NCBI GenBank assembly: GCA_949751835.1
Contig: CATKHK010000038.1
Location: 1 to 64,000, forward strand
Direction of reading: 5' to 3'
DNA: 64,000 nt
Origin: Blepharisma japonicum
Taxonomy: Eukaryota > Ciliophora > Heterotrichea > Heterotrichida > Blepharismidae
The notes under the pieces are model-generated. The model saw nothing but the letters and a program-made list of their open reading frames with translations. It was not told the DNA's origin and did not search any database. Positions 52,574 through 60,797 of this stretch are shown piece by piece. The position numbers and the translations under genes are program-made. Each line of letters begins with the position of its first letter. Position 1 is the first letter of the stretch.

Positions 52574-54946
52574 ATGGCGATATTGATACTTTTGATGTTA
52601 TCCTCCGCTCTTTGTTTGGAAAATACAGAACTATCAATACACAGTCTATCGCCAAATATTATATTTGATGAAAAAAGTGATAAAAAAGCCCAACTGTACT
52701 ATATTGAAAACAACATTACATTTGCAAGCCCAAACATAATAGCTCCAGTCATTTCCTATTCATCTAATTCACACTCTCCTCGAGTTCTTGATATCTCGAG
52801 CGAAGGAAAATTATCATTTTTAAACTCGCGCAAGCCTCTCAGTAATCTTCCGAAAACTGTCCAAGAAATCGTTTCCAGGTCTCCTCTTGAAATTCCACAA
52901 CTGCCAAACACGATATTGATGGGCTCTAAAAGTACTAAGCTCTACCACATTGATAGTGACTTTACGTTGACTCCTCTTCCCAGCATAGGCGTTGACAGCA
53001 GAAATCTTTTGCACTTAATAAGCGGTGTTGAGTACTCAGTTACTGCGATTAGCTCGTTTTCAGGTGAAAAGCTTTGGGCTCTTAATTATACCTATTATAC
53101 TGTTATGAAGACCAAAGATGCTCTGAAAATGCCTGATGGTTTTGAGGACGATGAATTCAACAATGTGAATAATTGGAGAGAAGAGATGACGAAGGACCCT
53201 TATTTTCTTGAGATGTTTGATGACTCCAGCTATTTCAGAGACAGTATGTATTATTATGACGAAGTAATGTCTATTTTTGAGCTGCAAGATTCGAATTTGT
53301 TTGCGTCATTTACAGAATGGTGCATTCAAAATTTCTACATTTCGTTTGCAATATTAGTAGCGGTTTGTGCAGGATTTTGTTTGGGAAAAATTCAAAACTA
53401 TAGAGGAAATCCTGTTTATGAAAGGCCTCCAATACTGAGCATTGAAAGCTTAAGTCCAAGACTAAAAAGTGGAAATAGTGAACTGGAAACCGCTGATACA
53501 GATCGAAACAATCAAGATAAAGCTGAAATTCTACCACTTGCCTCTCCATCACCATCTCTATCAAATTCTCATGATGCAACAGATAAGCTTATGGAGTTCC
53601 AGCTTGACGAAAGTATGGATTTTGGGAAGGGATGTGAGATTATGCCTTATAATTCTTGCTCAAATTTAGACGTATCTAATAAAAACCTTGAAAAAGAACT
53701 TTTCCAAGAAAAATTCCATATCCCAGTTCTTGAGCAATATGAAGAAAGCACGACTGTTAATGCTGAAATCATTTTGGAAAAAAGCGAAAATTCATATAGA
53801 AAAATTGAAAAGCACACTTTGACCAAAACATATAGGGTTGAGAACAGCCAAGAAACAGACAAAATGCTGACCACCAAGCCACCTTTTCATATGAGAATTG
53901 ACGCTGAAAAGGTCAATGATAACACTACTGCAACTGTTTCTGTTTACCCTGAAGGAGAATTCAGAGAGCTCATGGAAATTTTGGACAATGGAAACTATGC
54001 AAGAAGATTCCAATATGAAAGAATCCTTGGGACTGGAGGGTTTAGCTCTGTTCACCTAGCCAGACATAAACTAGATGCTCAACTTTACGCAATAAAAATA
54101 GTGAAAATGAAGATTGAAGAAAACAAGAGTATCAAGAACCATAAGCTATTCACCGAAGTGAACGCGCTAAAGAAACTTCAAAGCAAGTATGTGGTAAGGT
54201 ACATAACCTGTTGGGCAGAACTAGAAGTCAATGACCCCACCTTGTCAATTAAAAGCGAAGAAAGCTCGTTTTCATATATTGAGAGTTTGGAATCGTCAGA
54301 TCTTTCTATGTCCTATGAAAATAAGAAGTATGTGAACGTGCTATTGCATATGCAAATGGAATATTGTGATGGAATGACACTTAGAAATTGGCTTGAAGAC
54401 GATGAAAGAACAATTGACAGGAAGCAAACTTATCGATTTTTCACTCAAATCTTAAAAGGAGTAAAGCATGTTCATGAAAAAGGAATTCTGCACAGAGACT
54501 TGAAGCCAGAAAATATTTTTATTGATGGAAATGAGCTGAAAATTGGGGATTTTAATCTAGCAAGGGTTTTGGAGCCTGAAATTTATAGCGAAAATAATGG
54601 GAATGATCAAAAGCTTCAAAGGCTTTCTGTGAACATTGGTTCCCCATATTATCTTGCACCAGAACAAGAGACAACTTCTAATTATAACCATAAAGCAGAT
54701 ATTTTCCCTGTTGGTCTCATCTTATTAGAAATGAATACCAAGCTATCCACCAGGCATGAGCAAATCAAGATTTTTAAGAGAATTCGAGAGCATCATCAAC
54801 TTCCACAGGATTTTGTTGATACTTTTCCCATTGAAAGTCAAATCATTCTGCAGATGACATCTCCACATCCTGAAGAGAGGCCAAATGCAGAAGAATTACT
54901 CAACAGCGAATTAATGGCAAGATGGAAAGATGAGGTTTCAGCATAA
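52574..54946 (+). CDS. PERK-like ER-anchored eIF2-alpha kinase, 790 aa
   Basis: Signal peptide MAILILLMLSSALC, then a lumenal domain (about 20-240) with PQQ-propeller-like strands (VLDISSEGKLSFLN; FSGEKLWALNYT) like PERK and IRE1. One membrane helix (FYISFAILVAVCAGFCLGKI, about 253-272) and a long linker lead to an eIF2-kinase domain (about 480-785): GTGGFSSVHLARHK, AIKIVK, a Ser-rich insert (about 555-590), ILHRDLKPENIF, and GSPYYLAPEQ. PERK halts translation by phosphorylating eIF2-alpha during ER stress. Oddity: the Mg-binding motif DFG is D659-F-N. No TGA or intron. GCN2-like kinases lack the signal and membrane parts. Confidence 0.88.
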   Translation: MAILILLMLSSALCLENTELSIHSLSPNIIFDEKSDKKAQLYYIENNITFASPNIIAPVISYSSNSHSPRVLDISSEGKLSFLNSRKPLSNLPKTVQEIVSRSPLEIPQLPNTILMGSKSTKLYHIDSDFTLTPLPSIGVDSRNLLHLISGVEYSVTAISSFSGEKLWALNYTYYTVMKTKDALKMPDGFEDDEFNNVNNWREEMTKDPYFLEMFDDSSYFRDSMYYYDEVMSIFELQDSNLFASFTEWCIQNFYISFAILVAVCAGFCLGKIQNYRGNPVYERPPILSIESLSPRLKSGNSELETADTDRNNQDKAEILPLASPSPSLSNSHDATDKLMEFQLDESMDFGKGCEIMPYNSCSNLDVSNKNLEKELFQEKFHIPVLEQYEESTTVNAEIILEKSENSYRKIEKHTLTKTYRVENSQETDKMLTTKPPFHMRIDAEKVNDNTTATVSVYPEGEFRELMEILDNGNYARRFQYERILGTGGFSSVHLARHKLDAQLYAIKIVKMKIEENKSIKNHKLFTEVNALKKLQSKYVVRYITCWAELEVNDPTLSIKSEESSFSYIESLESSDLSMSYENKKYVNVLLHMQMEYCDGMTLRNWLEDDERTIDRKQTYRFFTQILKGVKHVHEKGILHRDLKPENIFIDGNELKIGDFNLARVLEPEIYSENNGNDQKLQRLSVNIGSPYYLAPEQETTSNYNHKADIFPVGLILLEMNTKLSTRHEQIKIFKRIREHHQLPQDFVDTFPIESQIILQMTSPHPEERPNAEELLNSELMARWKDEVSA

Positions 54947-55051
54947 ATCAATAATTTTAAAGTAAAAATACACACATATATTTGTCTTAAAATTAAATCA
55001 TTTTCCTTTGTTTCACAGTCGCCTCTTGTTTTACTAATAAAGGAAAAGAAA

Positions 55052-55945
55052 ATGGAATCAACTTCAAGCAAATCAGGTCTTGCAGCATTTTTTGCAAGCT
55101 GAAGCAATATAGTCTTTTTTCCTTTAGAAAAAGTGAAATACCATATGACAGTGTCGTCTCCATATTCAAAAAATTATATTCCATATTATAAAAATTCACT
55201 TGAAGCTTTTAAGTCATTGAGCTCTCAAGGTATTAAGCAGCTGTATAGAGGGTGGCATTTTCAAATAATTTCAAGTATTTCCTGGTCAGTATATTTTTAT
55301 ATTTATGAAACTATGAAGAGATTGAGTAGGAAATATAACATCGTAAAGCATACAGAATTTGAAAAATTCTCCATAGCAGCGCTGTCATCGTTTATCAGCA
55401 ATTTTGTGCTTAATCCGATAACTGTGATTAAAACAAGGGCGCTGCTGATAAGGAATAGCGAGCATTGGGTTAATGATACTATTGATTCAACTGTCAAGAC
55501 TTGGAAACTTGAAGGTATACGGGGCTTTTGAAGAGGATACTGAATTGGGAATTTACTGGGACTAAATGGAGCTTTTACAGTCTACTTCTATGAGTTATTC
55601 AAAAATATTTTGAACGCTGACAATGATTACAGGAAAATTTCTTTAGCAGGAGGACTCAGCAAGCTTGCTGCTTCGAGTATGATCTTTCCAATCAATTTAA
55701 TAAAAATTCGTATCCAGCAAGAACAACACATTGACAATATTTTATTGAAAGCGAAGAACATAGACAAAGCCAGTCCTAATTCCAACATTCTTTACTACGG
55801 ACTAAGAGACTGCATTTCTGATGTTTGGAATACCGGCGGCTTCAGAGGATTCTACCGTGGCTTAGGAATAACTTTAGTTCGAGTAATCCCTTCCCAAGCG
55901 CTTTTTTTTACAGTTTATGAGTTTATTCTTCACACTTTAGCCTAG
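55052..55945 (+). CDS. Mitochondrial carrier (SLC25A32-like), 297 aa
   Basis: Three carrier repeats, about 100 aa each, with PX[DE]XX[KR] motifs: PLEKVK, NPITVIKTR and PINLIKIRIQ, plus the downstream GxxGFYRGLGITLVRVIPS of repeat three. The second repeat (NPITVIKTRALLI) resembles the NPIWVTKTRL of folate/FAD carriers (SLC25A32). Such carriers exchange metabolites across the inner mitochondrial membrane. Three TGA codons are Trp, including GFWRGYW, where two close TGAs would otherwise split the gene. ATG 55052 is the first in frame. Substrate is inferred and uncertain. Confidence 0.88.
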
Positions 55946-56053
55946 TTTCCTACTAAATACAATAATTTAGTACTTTTGAGAGCTTGTAGCTATTTGTATT
56001 CATAAACTTAATGAGCTACATATTTAATCTTTGATTAAACTACTTTACTTGCC

Positions 56054-56353
56054 ATGGGATGCATTGGAAGTAACGCCAAAGTAAAGAACCCAAGAGCAAT
56101 TGACGAAACTGCACAAGTGCCTGTTGAAAGTTTCAATGAAGAGCGAAATGCCTCAGTGCAGCCAAATGCAGAGAGATCAGACCATATTCAAATTCTTAAC
56201 AGAGGTGAAAGTCTGGCTTCAAATCCAGCACCTCAACCTGTATTTCCTATTTAGGAGAAAGACGCAAACTTATCCTCTCAGCCAAGCTTAAAGGGATTGA
56301 TCATTAGCCGAGGCTCCTCAAAAGACCCATCTAAATTTGCTGATTTGGAATAA
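56054..56353 (+). CDS. Small myristoylated protein (two exons), 94 aa
   Basis: MGCIGSNAKVKN is a strong N-myristoylation signal with a palmitoylatable Cys3. A 15-nt intron at 56240-56254 joins ASNPAPQP to EKDANLSSQPSLKG, adding 33 residues to a TAA end. The rest is hydrophilic with no domain. It recalls other short MGxxx membrane-anchored proteins of ciliates. Function unknown. It is followed by the convergent NBP35 gene, 62 bp away. Confidence 0.75.
56240..56254 (+). other. 15-nt intron, GTATTTCCTATTTAG
   Basis: A phase-0 intron with a GTAT donor, unlike the usual GTAA. Retention adds an in-frame TAG, which would cut the protein to 66 residues. Confidence 0.75.
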
Positions 56354-56415
56354 TTTTGAAGTGAAATATTATCTTATTGCATAATTAAAATTGACTGAAA
56401 TTTGCTTTGAAACCC

Positions 56416-57351
56416 TTAAAAATTAAGTTTACAATAGTTTTCAAAGACCGAGACCAAATTTGAAAAAATTTCGTGAGAAACTCCGTCACTGCTGTTTATT
56501 GGCCTTCCTTGGTCAGCTGCTGCACCTATGCCAACTTCAATAGGAATTGAAGCTAGAAGAGGAACTTCCATGTCTTCACACATTTTTCTTGCTCCTCCAG
56601 TTGAGCCTGGGAATATTGGTGTTGAACATTGGCAGTTTGGACAATGATAGGCTGACATATTTTCAGCGACGCCAATTATCTTAATACCTGTTTTCTTGCA
56701 AAAGCCAATTTCTTTTCTGACATCAAGCAAACTTAATTCATGAGGTGTAGTCACTATAAGCCCAAGAGTCCTTGGAATTCCACTTAGAAAGGTCACAATG
56801 CTAAGATGTTCATCTGAGGTTCCGGGTGGACAATCAATCACTAAATAATCTAAATCTCCCCAGTCCACATCAGTCAAAAATTGCTTTATAAGACCATTTT
56901 TTCTAGGACCTCTCCATATAATTGGATCATTTGACGAAGGGATCAAAAATCCGATTGACATCACTCCTAAATTAGGAAAATCTGCATGAAAGACAGGTGA
57001 CCATCCAGATGCTGAAGAATGCACCTCTTCACCCTGCATGTGCATTAAATGAGGCTGACTTGGCCCACAGATATCGATATCTAAAAGTCCAATCTGCCTT
57101 TCAGGATTTAAAGATAGAGCAAATGCTAATTGGGCTGCAACAGTGCTTTTTCCAACTCCTCCTTTGCCAGATAATACCAAAATTACACATTTCACATTTC
57201 TGAGTCGATCAGCGACAACTTGAATATTGGGATCTGGAGCAGGAGTTTGGCCACTCTGACATGATGATTGATTAGGACATCCTTGGCAAGCATTTGCTTT
57301 GCCTGCGTGTTCTGTTCCAACGCCTGGGCAGTCTTCTGGAATATCCGACAT
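56416..57351 (-). CDS. NBP35: NBP35/NUBP1 cytosolic Fe-S scaffold ATPase, 311 aa
   Basis: The N-terminal cluster C8-x13-C22-x2-C25-x5-C31 is the NBP35 signature (it is missing in CFD1). The P-loop ATPase follows (VLSGKGGVGKSTVAAQLA), then LLDIDICGPSQPHLM, DYLVIDCPPGTSDEHL and the C-terminal CPNC that holds the bridging Fe4S4 cluster. NBP35 builds and passes Fe4S4 clusters to cytosolic and nuclear proteins (CIA pathway). ATG 57351 (MSDIPEDCPG) is chosen, since upstream codons lack an ATG. No TGA or intron. Confidence 0.95.
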   Translation of the reverse strand: MSDIPEDCPGVGTEHAGKANACQGCPNQSSCQSGQTPAPDPNIQVVADRLRNVKCVILVLSGKGGVGKSTVAAQLAFALSLNPERQIGLLDIDICGPSQPHLMHMQGEEVHSSASGWSPVFHADFPNLGVMSIGFLIPSSNDPIIWRGPRKNGLIKQFLTDVDWGDLDYLVIDCPPGTSDEHLSIVTFLSGIPRTLGLIVTTPHELSLLDVRKEIGFCKKTGIKIIGVAENMSAYHCPNCQCSTPIFPGSTGGARKMCEDMEVPLLASIPIEVGIGAAADQGRPINSSDGVSHEIFSNLVSVFENYCKLNF

Positions 57352-57690
57352 TGATTTTATCAATAAATTAGCAAATTGCTAATAGTAAGATTGGATTAGT
57401 TAACATTGAGACTAATCGATGCTAGATATCTGCTAAGCTTAATTTATATTATTTAATGCTATCAAACTGAAATTAACTCACTTTCCTTAATTATTTAGGA
57501 ACAGATATTTATATCTATATTATTCTAAATGAATTTCGGTGAACAGAATCTATATGAATCGTTATTCCTTTTATCTAAGAAGCCGGAGCAGTTTAATTAA
57601 TTAGAAATACTAGTTTAACTGCCTTTAAAAATAAATCCAAAATTACTTTCTTTTCTAAAGTTAAAGTAAGAAATATTGAATATTTAGTGT
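57352..57690. other. Spacer with a 23-aa frame
   Basis: 339 bp between same-strand genes. A plus-strand frame 57529-57600 (MNFGEQNLYESLFLLSKKPEQFN) has natural composition but is very short, and no intron extends it. Otherwise AT-rich. Confidence 0.3.
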
Positions 57691-58467
57691 TTAAGGTTTT
57701 CCTCCATAATCATAAGTCCTGATAACTAGTGGCTTAGGCTTTCTGACATAAGGAGGGATTTTCGGAAGTTCTGCAGGTTTCCATGAATCAATCCATGATG
57801 GCTTTACATATTTTACCATTGCTCCAATTTCTCTCTTCTTTTCAAGTTTCAATACTTCATAAGGTGGAGGCATTGCTGATTCTCTCATAGGTAAATCAAA
57901 TTTGTAAGGCTTAACATGGTACTCTAACTGCTTTTTGGTTCGATAAGTGAGCATGACGCTTCCACCTTTCTCATTCACTGCTTTAATCGCTGCAGGTGTA
58001 GCATCAGTCAAGTCGAAATGAAGAGGCCTGTCAATTAGGTTAAATCCTCTTGCTGTCAATTTTACTCCATCCTTGATTCTTGAGAAAACCCCAGCTTCGA
58101 ATAAGTCTTTCATCGTAATTGTTTTAGTTGTATCGATTCTTCCCTTGCTGATGAAGTAATACAAATGCGAAAAACTTAAAGGCTTAAGGGTGTCTTTGAA
58201 AAAAGAGCGATTGAAACCCCATTTAGGCAGTCTTCTTGTTAAGCCTTTCTGTCCTCCTTCAAATTGTCTTTTGACTCCGCCTCCTGCTCTGTGTTTGTCT
58301 CCTTTATTTCCTCTTCCACAAGTTCCACCGTGCTTGGAGCCTTCACCTCTACCGACCCTTATAAATTGCTTTCGAGCCCCTGGATTGTCTGCCAGTGTGT
58401 TTGCAGAAATAATGCTTTGAACTGCAGGAGCTACTCCAAAAAATCTTTTAAGACATAGAGAAAGCAT
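57691..58467 (-). CDS. Mitochondrial ribosomal protein uL15m, 258 aa
   Basis: The start [15 protein letters not shown] is a mitochondrial-import type leader. The body has the uL15 core: [52 protein letters not shown], and the C-terminal [19 protein letters not shown]. uL15 binds 23S-type rRNA in the large subunit. A C-terminal extension (about 190-258) with [19 protein letters not shown] is typical of mitochondrial homologues. Starts ATG 58467, ends TAA. No TGA or intron. Confidence 0.94.
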   Translation of the reverse strand: MLSLCLKRFFGVAPAVQSIISANTLADNPGARKQFIRVGRGEGSKHGGTCGRGNKGDKHRAGGGVKRQFEGGQKGLTRRLPKWGFNRSFFKDTLKPLSFSHLYYFISKGRIDTTKTITMKDLFEAGVFSRIKDGVKLTARGFNLIDRPLHFDLTDATPAAIKAVNEKGGSVMLTYRTKKQLEYHVKPYKFDLPMRESAMPPPYEVLKLEKKREIGAMVKYVKPSWIDSWKPAELPKIPPYVRKPKPLVIRTYDYGGKP

Positions 58468-58861
58468 TTATTTTAGATATAATATAGCATGAATAAATAC
58501 TGAAAACTTAAATAAGCTTAATAAAGCTATTTTGTAAATCGCATTTCAATTAAACTTTAAGCTTTATATATCTTTAAGTCTGATGCGATAATTGTTATTC
58601 AATAAGGATTTGATTTGTGCATAATGTGAAAAATTAATTTTCCAATGCTTATGCTCCAAATATATACTTACTTTGTCGATTATAGTCCTTAAACTTATAC
58701 TGATTATTTTAATGATACTCTATTTTATCACCCTTTGCTTATAAGATATGAAAGTTCAATGATTGGAATCGATCAATAAATTGAGGGATTTCAATACCAT
58801 TTGCTATAAATTTTTATAAAATCCAATAAATTCAAAATTTATTATTGGCTTATTATTATAA
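58468..58861. promoter_or_regulatory. Divergent spacer (uL15m / GDT1-like)
   Basis: 394 bp between head-to-head genes, AT-rich, with no protein-like frame or RNA gene recognised. Confidence 0.3.
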
Positions 58862-59437
58862 ATGGGATTACCTGACATAGTCTACAGCTTCGTCTTTATT
58901 GTAACAGCTGATTTAAGAAATCAAACCAAGCGCAAACTTCATCAGGCAGCGGACTCATCTCCAAAGTCACCTATCTTTGGCGGATACATAGCAGCTATAG
59001 GATTGATAACTGTGATCACTACAGTCATTGCAAATTTTATTTTATTTGAGAATCAATCTACAGCTCTTTCATGGATAATGGATATTATTTTTATTCTTCT
59101 AGGACTCATATCATTTGCTCAGTTCTTTTTCAATAAGCAAAGTGCATCAAGTGACGAAAAATCAAAAGCGCTAATTAATGCTGGCAAAGGCTCTGGTGTA
59201 TTTTTCAAAACTTTTGCGTATACAAGCTTATTCGAATGAATCAATAAACCTTCATTGGTTTTGCTTCCAATGGGATACTACTGGTCTTTTGTATTCGTTT
59301 TAATTGGCTCATTTTTAGGCTACCTTTTTAATGGGTATTTAGCCATCAACCACGGAGTGTTCGGATTTTCAAAGTATATGACAGTAATATTTGGAGCATT
59401 ATGCATATTGGTTGGAGTCTTAAATATTTTATTCTAA
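58862..59437 (+). CDS. GDT1/TMEM165-like membrane protein, 191 aa
   Basis: Six hydrophobic helices in two halves, the layout of the UPF0016/GDT1 family of Mn2+/Ca2+ transporters. The second half, FFKTFAYTSLFEWINKPS, parallels the GDT1 repeat around E-W-G-D-(R/K)-(S/T), with the Trp from TGA at 59237. The first half, YSFVFIVTADLRNQTKRK, parallels the first E-x-G-D repeat. In both, the Glu-x-Gly-Asp cation site is altered, so transport activity is doubtful. The family call rests on layout and partial motif, not on the catalytic residues. ATG 58862 (MGLPDIVYSF), TAA end. Confidence 0.55.
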
Positions 59438-59626
59438 AATTTAATGACATAAGGTGATGTTTATTTGATATAATTGCTGCATTCATATAAATTATATTTT
59501 TGATTAAAAAATACACTATTTCACGCAAAGTTGTTTTTAAGTTAATTTTTGAATCAATGTATAAAATAGATTAGAGAAAATATTTATTTTATTAATAAGA
59601 TTTTCAGTTTAATATTTTAGTCAGCA

Positions 59627-60644
59627 ATGAGAGATAAAAAGAAAAAAGAAGATGACGAGGATGGGGATGAAGATGATGATGAAGATGAAAGCGCAGAAAA
59701 AATTGAGAAAACTGGAAAGAAGTTTAATGATTATTTTTGTTACATTGCTCATCTTGGCTTTGTGAAACTTATTTAGATTATTTCAATTGCCATAGTTTTA
59801 GGAATTGATGACTCAAAATGTGATGCTCCAATTCGGTGAATTCTAATATAGAGAATGACTTATTGTCTGAGCTACTGTGGCTGGATTTTCTCTTATTTTG
59901 CTTTCTTTAACCTTTGTCAAAGCAATTAAAAAAGGCAAAAGATGCTGCATAATCTTCCTTTATTCACTAAGCTTTCCGTTCTTTATTTCCTGGATAGTTG
60001 TTGGGAGTGTTTGGCTATATACCAGCGATAACTGCTATGATGATTTTTATAATGGATGGGCTCTTACACTTTCAATATTAGTTGTCAGCTATACAGGAAT
60101 AGGCTTGGTTTTTAGTGTTTGTCTTATATTGGCTATACTAGCTCGAAAGGTGTTTAAAAAAGTAGTTGGATTCGAAAAGCTTGAAGATGTGCTAGAATTT
60201 TTGGAGAATAATAAAGAAATAATGAAAATCTTGAGAAGCTATGAAAAGGAGAAATTAAAAGCAAAAGGGCTAGACAAGGAAAGCAAATTTGACAAAGTTG
60301 AATCTTTAGTCATGAAAAGTAAAGGGATAAAAGATATGCTAGAAGTGCTGGAAATAGATAAACTGCTGACCGATAAAGGCGCAGAAAAAATCGTCGAAAA
60401 TGAAACATTGAAGCTAATTGTTGAGAAGGGCAAAGAAATGAAAGCATTATTGGAACAATATCAATTTGAGACATTAATGGTAAAGGAAGTTGTGAAGAAT
60501 GCAGTTGGAAAAGAAAAAATAGAAGAAATTGAAGAAAAGAGAAAAGGAATTAAAGCTACAATCAATAATATGGAGACATTTATTCCTCAAAATGTTAAAG
60601 AAGCCTTTAATAGTAAAATACTACCTGCATTTTCTGAGGAATAA
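59627..60644 (+). CDS. Uncharacterised membrane protein with two introns, 328 aa
   Basis: Start ATG 59627: a charged acidic N-terminus (MRDKKKKEDDEDGDEDDDED), then about four membrane helices, with CDAPIREWLIVWATVAGFSL spanning the second junction, and a long charged helical C-terminus (about 180-328: KLEDVLEFLENNKEIMKI and similar repeats). Introns of 15 nt (59762-59776) and 16 nt (59836-59851) are needed to keep frame; the spliced length is then exactly 329 codons. Two TGA codons are Trp. The CDAPIR-x-WL pattern occurs in some ciliate membrane proteins. Function unknown. Confidence 0.8.
59762..59776 (+). other. 15-nt intron, GTGAAACTTATTTAG
   Basis: A phase-0 intron with a GTGA donor. Retention leaves a TAG in frame between the first two hydrophobic helices (LGF|IISIAIVLG). 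Confidence 0.78.
59836..59851 (+). other. 16-nt intron, GTGAATTCTAATATAG
   Basis: It splits codon CG|A (Arg). Only removal of 16, not 15, bases joins APIR to EWLIVWATVAG and keeps the downstream helices in frame. It is the one 16-nt intron seen here. Confidence 0.85.
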
Positions 60645-60797
60645 AGCGGGAATTTAAAAATGAAATATAAATTTATATTTCTTAGCCTTTCAATGGCAGC
60701 AAATTTTTTATGTTTAAATAAATGTACAGGAATAGCTACTGCTTTTTTATCAGAATTAGCACGCTATATAATAATATTTGATTACAACATTAATAAA

